Shown one piece after another: positions 60,476-64,000 of a DNA stretch of 64,000 nucleotides (within the stretch, counting starts at the first letter, position 1; every line of letters begins with the position of its first letter). The notes below the pieces were generated by a model. That model made no database searches. It was not told the origin of the DNA and was given only the letters and a program-made list of their open reading frames with translations. Origin of the DNA: HLUCCA09 sp965277275 (GTDB taxonomy: Bacteria > Pseudomonadota > Alphaproteobacteria > Rhodobacterales > Rhodobacteraceae); assembly GCA_965277275.1 (NCBI GenBank), contig CBDICG010000002.1:3534001-3598000 (forward strand), written 5' to 3'. The position numbers and the translations under genes are program-made.

Positions 60476-62284
60476 ATGGCGCAACCGGCAGCATCGTCCG
60501 GCCCGGAGGGTATCGGGGCGGAACGGGCAAGTTCGAAGCAGATCGGGGCATTGCGCGCCCTTTTTCCGTTTTTTGGCCCGTATCGGGCGTGGGTCGCCCT
60601 TGCGGCCCTCGCCCTGACCGTCACGGCGGGCGTTTCGCTGCTCTTGCCGATTGCGGCGCGGCGTGTCGTCGACGGGTTCGGGACGGGCGACATCGCCCTG
60701 ATGAACGGGTATTTCCTCGGCGCCATCGGGATCGCCGCGGTTTTCGCGCTCGGCACGGCGGCACGCTACTGGATGGTCACCCAGCTTGGCGAGCGCGTGG
60801 TGGCCGACATCCGCAAGGCCGTCTTTGACCGGATGATCGGGATGTCGCCGGCCTACTACGAGCGTCTCATGACGGGTGAGGTCCTGTCGCGCATCACGAC
60901 CGATACGACGTTGATCCTCTCGGTCGTGTCGTCGTCGGTATCTTGGTTCCTGCGCAACGTGCTGCTGTTCGCGGGGGGGCTGGCGATGATGCTCGTGACG
61001 TCGCCGACGCTGACCGGGCTTGTCCTTTTGCTGGTGCCGATCGTGATCGTTCCGATCCTGGCCCTCGGTCGCCGTCTGCGCCAACTGTCGCGCGAGAACC
61101 AGGACTGGATCGCGCAGTCGTCCGGCAATGCGTCGGAGGCGTTGCTGTCGGTGCAGACCGTGCAAGCCTTCACTCACGAGACGGCATCGCGGGCGGATTT
61201 CTCGGACCTCACCGAAAAGAGCTTCGTCAGCGCCAAGGCGCGGATAGCGGTGCGGGCGCTGATGACGGCGATCATCATCTTCGTGGTGTTCTCGGGCATC
61301 CTCGGCGTGCTCTGGATGGGCGCGCGTGCCGTGAGCGCGGGGACGATGTCCGCAGGGGAGCTGGTGCAGTTTGTCATTTATGCCGCGATCATGGCCGGAT
61401 CCGTGGCGGCGCTGTCGGAGATCTGGGGAGAGCTGCAGCGCGCGGCTGGAGCAACGGAGCGGCTGGTGGAAATGCTGAACGCGGAAGACAGTGTCCGCGA
61501 TCCGGCAGCGCCGCTGTCCTTGCCGCCGCGGGCGCGGGGAGAGATCGTCTTTGACAGCGTGGGCTTCAACTATCCCACGCGTCCCGACACCCGGGCTCTC
61601 GACAGTGTTTCCTTTGCGGTTCGACCGGGTGAAACGGTCGCCCTCGTCGGACCTTCAGGCGCTGGCAAGTCGACGATCCTGCAGCTTCTGTTGCGGTTCT
61701 ACGATCCGCAGAGTGGAAGGGTGCTGCTCGACGGGCAGCCCCTTGACGGGCTGACCCGTGCGGATTTTCGAAGGAACATTGCGCTGGTGCCCCAGGACCC
61801 GGTGATCTTCGCGGCCACGGCGCGCGAGAACATCCGGTTCGGGCGGCCCGGTGCGACGGATGCCGAGGTGGAGGCCGCGGCGCGAGCTGCGGCGGCCCAC
61901 GATTTCATCACCAAGCTTCCCGAAGCCTACGAGTCCTATGTCGGCGAACGGGGGGTCATGCTGTCCGGCGGGCAGAAGCAACGGATCGCCATCGCGCGGG
62001 CGATCTTGCGCGACGCCCCCGTTCTCCTGCTCGATGAAGCGACATCGGCGCTCGATGCCGAAAGTGAGCGCGCGGTGCAGCACGCTGTCGCGGACATGGC
62101 GCGCGACAGGACGACGCTGATCGTCGCGCATCGTCTTGCGACGGTGAAACAAGCGGACCGCATCCTTGTCTTTGAAGACGGCCGCATCGTTGCGGAGGGG
62201 CACCACGATGCCCTCGTCACGCAGGATGGGCTCTATGCCCGGCTCGCGCGGCTGCAATTCACCGATGGGCTTGCGGCGGAGTAG
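60476..62284 (+). CDS. ABC exporter, fused permease and ATPase
   Basis: A 602-residue half-transporter of the ABCB/MsbA type. Six membrane helices in the N-terminal ~330 residues are followed by an ATPase with Walker A GPSGAGKST near residue 392, signature LSGGQKQR near 500, Walker B LLLDEATSALD near 522 and switch His in VAHRLATV near 555. It should work as a homodimer exporting lipids, drugs or peptides. It is divergent from the RND pair. ACAGGAGGAG precedes the ATG region. Confidence 0.92.
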   Translation: MAQPAASSGPEGIGAERASSKQIGALRALFPFFGPYRAWVALAALALTVTAGVSLLLPIAARRVVDGFGTGDIALMNGYFLGAIGIAAVFALGTAARYWMVTQLGERVVADIRKAVFDRMIGMSPAYYERLMTGEVLSRITTDTTLILSVVSSSVSWFLRNVLLFAGGLAMMLVTSPTLTGLVLLLVPIVIVPILALGRRLRQLSRENQDWIAQSSGNASEALLSVQTVQAFTHETASRADFSDLTEKSFVSAKARIAVRALMTAIIIFVVFSGILGVLWMGARAVSAGTMSAGELVQFVIYAAIMAGSVAALSEIWGELQRAAGATERLVEMLNAEDSVRDPAAPLSLPPRARGEIVFDSVGFNYPTRPDTRALDSVSFAVRPGETVALVGPSGAGKSTILQLLLRFYDPQSGRVLLDGQPLDGLTRADFRRNIALVPQDPVIFAATARENIRFGRPGATDAEVEAAARAAAAHDFITKLPEAYESYVGERGVMLSGGQKQRIAIARAILRDAPVLLLDEATSALDAESERAVQHAVADMARDRTTLIVAHRLATVKQADRILVFEDGRIVAEGHHDALVTQDGLYARLARLQFTDGLAAE

Positions 62285-62292
62285 CGCGGGGG

Positions 62293-62314
62293 CGAATTTT
62301 CGTACGAAAATTCG
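62293..62314. repeat. 22-bp perfect palindrome, copy 2
   Basis: The same 11-base arms as at 41987-42008 (CGAATTTTCGT and its reverse complement), again after a run of G. It begins nine bases after the ABC exporter stop codon and precedes the convergent MAPEG gene. Identity over all 22 bases between two unrelated sites shows it is a dispersed element. Confidence 0.9.
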
Positions 62315-62362
62315 GGGGCCGGGCGGCGCGGTCGCGCGCTGCCCGGCCCGTGCTTTGTAGCG

Positions 62363-62767
62363 TCAGGCGACCAGCAAGCTGATCAAGACCCCAACGGTGC
62401 AAAGCCAGCTCGCGGTGAAGAGTACCGGGCGCAGAGGCATACGCGCCCACCCCGTGATCACGCCGATAGCGTGGACCAGCCGGAGCCAGAAGAACGCAAT
62501 GCTGGCGGCAACGGTCACTGAGGTGGACACGCCGGCGACGTGCGCGATCAGGATCCCGGCGGCGAAGGGCACAAGGGTCTCGATCATGTTGAGGTGCGCG
62601 CGGTGCGGCCTGTGAACCCAGGCAGGCAGGGATTGCATGTCGGGCGGGCGGACAAAGGACAGTGGGTCTTTTGCGCCGGCGGTCGTGTTCGCGCCGAAAA
62701 CGAATGGGATCCACAGCGACGCCGCGAGCAAGGTCGTCAGCGCAAGCCAGGTAAGTTCAGGTGTCAC
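62363..62767 (-). CDS. MAPEG-family membrane protein
   Basis: A 134-residue protein with four hydrophobic helices. The conserved ERA-like region is replaced by RAHLNMIETLVPFAAGILIAH (about residues 54-74), in which Asn and Glu line up with the MAPEG glutathione-binding motif, and FFWLRLVHAIGVITG follows near 93. Bacterial members are of unknown activity; eukaryotic ones are glutathione-dependent membrane enzymes. The GTG start at 62767 follows AAAGGAAG. Confidence 0.8.
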   Translation of the reverse strand: MTPELTWLALTTLLAASLWIPFVFGANTTAGAKDPLSFVRPPDMQSLPAWVHRPHRAHLNMIETLVPFAAGILIAHVAGVSTSVTVAASIAFFWLRLVHAIGVITGWARMPLRPVLFTASWLCTVGVLISLLVA

Positions 62768-62804
62768 GGGCGCACTTCCTTTCGAGTTCGCTTTGCAGGG
62801 TGCG

Positions 62805-63587
62805 TCATTCCTCAGCTTTCGCGCCGCCCACCGGGACGCCGGGGCGCAGGGCCGTCCCAGTTTCGAGATAGCTCTTGAGGCTTGCCGCCCAGCGTGCCCA
62901 TCCATCCGCGACGCCCTCGCCCGGCACCACGGGAAACGACAGCTCATAGTGCTCGACGGTGAGCGCACAGGTTTCTCCTTCCGGGACGATCAGGAAGATG
63001 GTCCGCGACGTGGCGCCGCCGCCTTCCCACTTCGGTTCGAAGGTCGAGACGATCTTTGACTTCGGGTCGGTTTCTATCTTGCGACAGTGCAGCATGTCGC
63101 TGCCGTCGGCGTGGCGGTAGACGAAGGTCTCGTCTTCGAGCGCAACCCGATGCGCCATGAAGTGATAGCGGCTCATCTGCTCTGGATCGGTGAGCGCGTC
63201 CCACAGCGCATCCTGTGTGCAGCGGATGAAGGTCTGTAGAACGAAGTCGGGCTTTTTGACGGTGTCGAGCATGGGGCTGGTCCTTTCCAGATCGGCCTTG
63301 AGGGAGAGAAGCGCGCGCGCGGCGGGCTTGGACAGCAGGGGCTCGATCCAGCGATCGATCACCTGCTGCAGGGGAACGACATTGAGGTAGTGGTGCTTGA
63401 AACGTCCGCGTTTGACGGGGACGACAAGCCCGGCTTCCTCCAGCACCTTGAGGTGCTTCATCACGCCGAACCGGGTCATTTCCAGCTGCTCTTCCAGATC
63501 GGTCAGCGTTTGCCCGTCCTTGACGCGCAATGCATCGAGCAGTGCGCGGCGGTTCGGGTCATTGAGGGCTTTGAAGATCAAGTCCAT
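62805..63587 (-). CDS. ArsR-type regulator fused to AHSA1/SRPBCC domain
   Basis: A 260-residue two-domain protein. Residues 1-95 form a winged HTH of the ArsR class (MDLIFKALNDPNRRALLDAL; recognition region MTRFGVMKHLKVLEEAGL). Residues about 115-240 are an AHSA1/SRPBCC lipid-binding-like domain (FIRCTQDALWDALTDPEQMS). The fusion suggests a regulator that senses a hydrophobic ligand with its own SRPBCC pocket. No metal-binding Cys cluster typical of ArsR is seen. Its promoter abuts the start codon, so the mRNA is probably leaderless. The MAPEG gene follows. Confidence 0.87.
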   Translation of the reverse strand: MDLIFKALNDPNRRALLDALRVKDGQTLTDLEEQLEMTRFGVMKHLKVLEEAGLVVPVKRGRFKHHYLNVVPLQQVIDRWIEPLLSKPAARALLSLKADLERTSPMLDTVKKPDFVLQTFIRCTQDALWDALTDPEQMSRYHFMAHRVALEDETFVYRHADGSDMLHCRKIETDPKSKIVSTFEPKWEGGGATSRTIFLIVPEGETCALTVEHYELSFPVVPGEGVADGWARWAASLKSYLETGTALRPGVPVGGAKAEE

Positions 63588-63594
63588 GGATGTG

Positions 63595-63634
63595 TTATAT
63601 GTGAGTACTTAGTCACGTGTCAATTGAGTCACAT
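63595..63634 (-). promoter_or_regulatory. Promoter and operator of the ArsR-AHSA1 gene
   Basis: On the minus strand, a perfect -35 TTGACA (63623-63618) and -10 ATATAA (63600-63595) are exactly 17 bases apart. Seven bases separate the -10 from the ATG at 63587, so transcription should start at or within a base or two of the start codon. The spacer holds GTGACTAAGTACTCAC (63616-63601), an inverted repeat with GTGA/TCAC ends, and TCACAT at 63629-63634 adds another half-site. This is a likely autoregulatory operator. Confidence 0.75.
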
Positions 63635-63794
63635 GTTGATTGCATCCATTGATCTCTCAGCACGTGCCAGGCGCGCCGAGGCCTAAGCGCCCTGGGACTG
63701 GGATTGATCGTCTTGGCAGTGGGAGCGGTGGCGCGGAAGCGGAGCGTGTGGCGGTGGTCTCGCTGTGGGGCGAAGGCCCCGTCGGAGGCTGACT

Positions 63795-64000
63795 TCAGCC
63801 GGCTATTGATCGGTGCAGGGCGAGGGCCGCATCGCCGTCGATCACGAGGCCTTTTGCGACACCACTGCGCAGCAAGGCGAGCGTCGCTGGCACCTTGGTC
63901 AGTCCGGCGGACAGAACGACAGTGCGCGCACGCCGCAGATCCTGAAGGCCCACGGCAATCGTCCGTTCGGTGAGCGGGTGATCGACAAGGGCCCCTTGTG
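63795..64000 (-). CDS. SorC-family transcriptional regulator, C-terminal fragment
   Basis: The stop codon is at 63797-63795 and the gene runs off the window end, so only about 68 codons are seen. The visible part reads HPLTERTIAVGLQDLRRART and continues VVLSAGLTKVPATLALLRSG with VIDGDAALAL near the end. This matches the end of the sugar-binding domain of SorC/DeoR-like regulators, where a phosphorylated sugar is the inducer. The target pathway lies outside the window. A GGGGC-GAAG-GCCCC hairpin at 63767-63780 is just downstream. Confidence 0.75.
   Translation of the reverse strand, partial: QGALVDHPLTERTIAVGLQDLRRARTVVLSAGLTKVPATLALLRSGVAKGLVIDGDAALALHRSIAG

Overview
The window is high-GC, densely packed bacterial chromosome. 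Gene content and order point to an alphaproteobacterium of the Rhodobacteraceae (Roseobacter group): an iscR - cysteine desulfurase - sufB - sufC - sufD - sufS operon whose IscR has a single cysteine, a beta-hydroxyaspartate cycle cluster, a VPLPA-type sorting-signal protein remnant, and short intergenic repeats that I associate with this family. This placement is inferred from gene families and from memory of the group, not from a search. I see no rRNA, tRNA, CRISPR array, insertion sequence, phage or plasmid genes.

Layout. 1-10.7 kb: housekeeping and envelope genes (beta-propeller lipoprotein, CorC-type transporter, SMR and YitT membrane proteins, small secreted proteins, NADP isocitrate dehydrogenase, membrane-anchored glycerophosphodiesterase, HD hydrolase, alpha/beta hydrolase). 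10.7-21.5 kb: the iron-sulfur assembly operon, about 10.5 kb long and interleaved with unrelated genes (pyruvyl transferase-like, UPF0145, two Yip1 proteins, two small membrane proteins). A decayed secreted-protein gene and an 8-bp tandem repeat lie between iscR and the first desulfurase. Two palindromes with the same TAGAA-N3-TTCTA arms, which look like iron-regulator sites, lie at the iscR promoter and inside the first desulfurase gene. 21.7-24.7 kb: VOC protein, YchF, D-Ala-D-Ala carboxypeptidase.

24.7-33.3 kb: bhcR and, divergently, bhcA-bhcB-bhcC-bhcD, the beta-hydroxyaspartate cycle that converts two glyoxylate to oxaloacetate. A GAPDH paralogue and an acyl-CoA synthetase follow. A 15-bp inverted repeat (bhcB/bhcC) and a terminator-like hairpin (bhcC/bhcD) separate the cistrons. 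33.5-35.9 kb: SRAP protein, an apparently inactive M48-like membrane protein and a small periplasmic protein. 36-40.7 kb: a nucleoside salvage set, cdd-deoA-deoB-add-upp, with coupled start/stop codons. 40.8-45.4 kb: a five-gene branched-chain-amino-acid-type ABC transporter, divergent from the salvage genes; its first permease appears to start at CTG. 45.5-49.9 kb: a NitT/TauT-type ABC transporter with a fused double permease and a coupled glycosyltransferase.

50-55.8 kb: a coupled three-gene module (CDP-alcohol phosphatidyltransferase, alkaline-phosphatase-superfamily membrane enzyme, flippase-like protein) divergent from cytochrome b561 and an OpgG/OpgD-type glucan protein. This is a plausible system for decorating periplasmic glucans. 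56-62.3 kb: an RND efflux pair and a divergent exporter-type ABC protein. 62.3-64 kb: MAPEG protein, an ArsR-AHSA1 fusion with a near-consensus promoter and probably no leader, and the 3' part of a SorC-type regulator cut by the window edge. Two copies of a 22-bp perfect palindrome and five copies of a roughly 37-nt repeat are scattered between genes.
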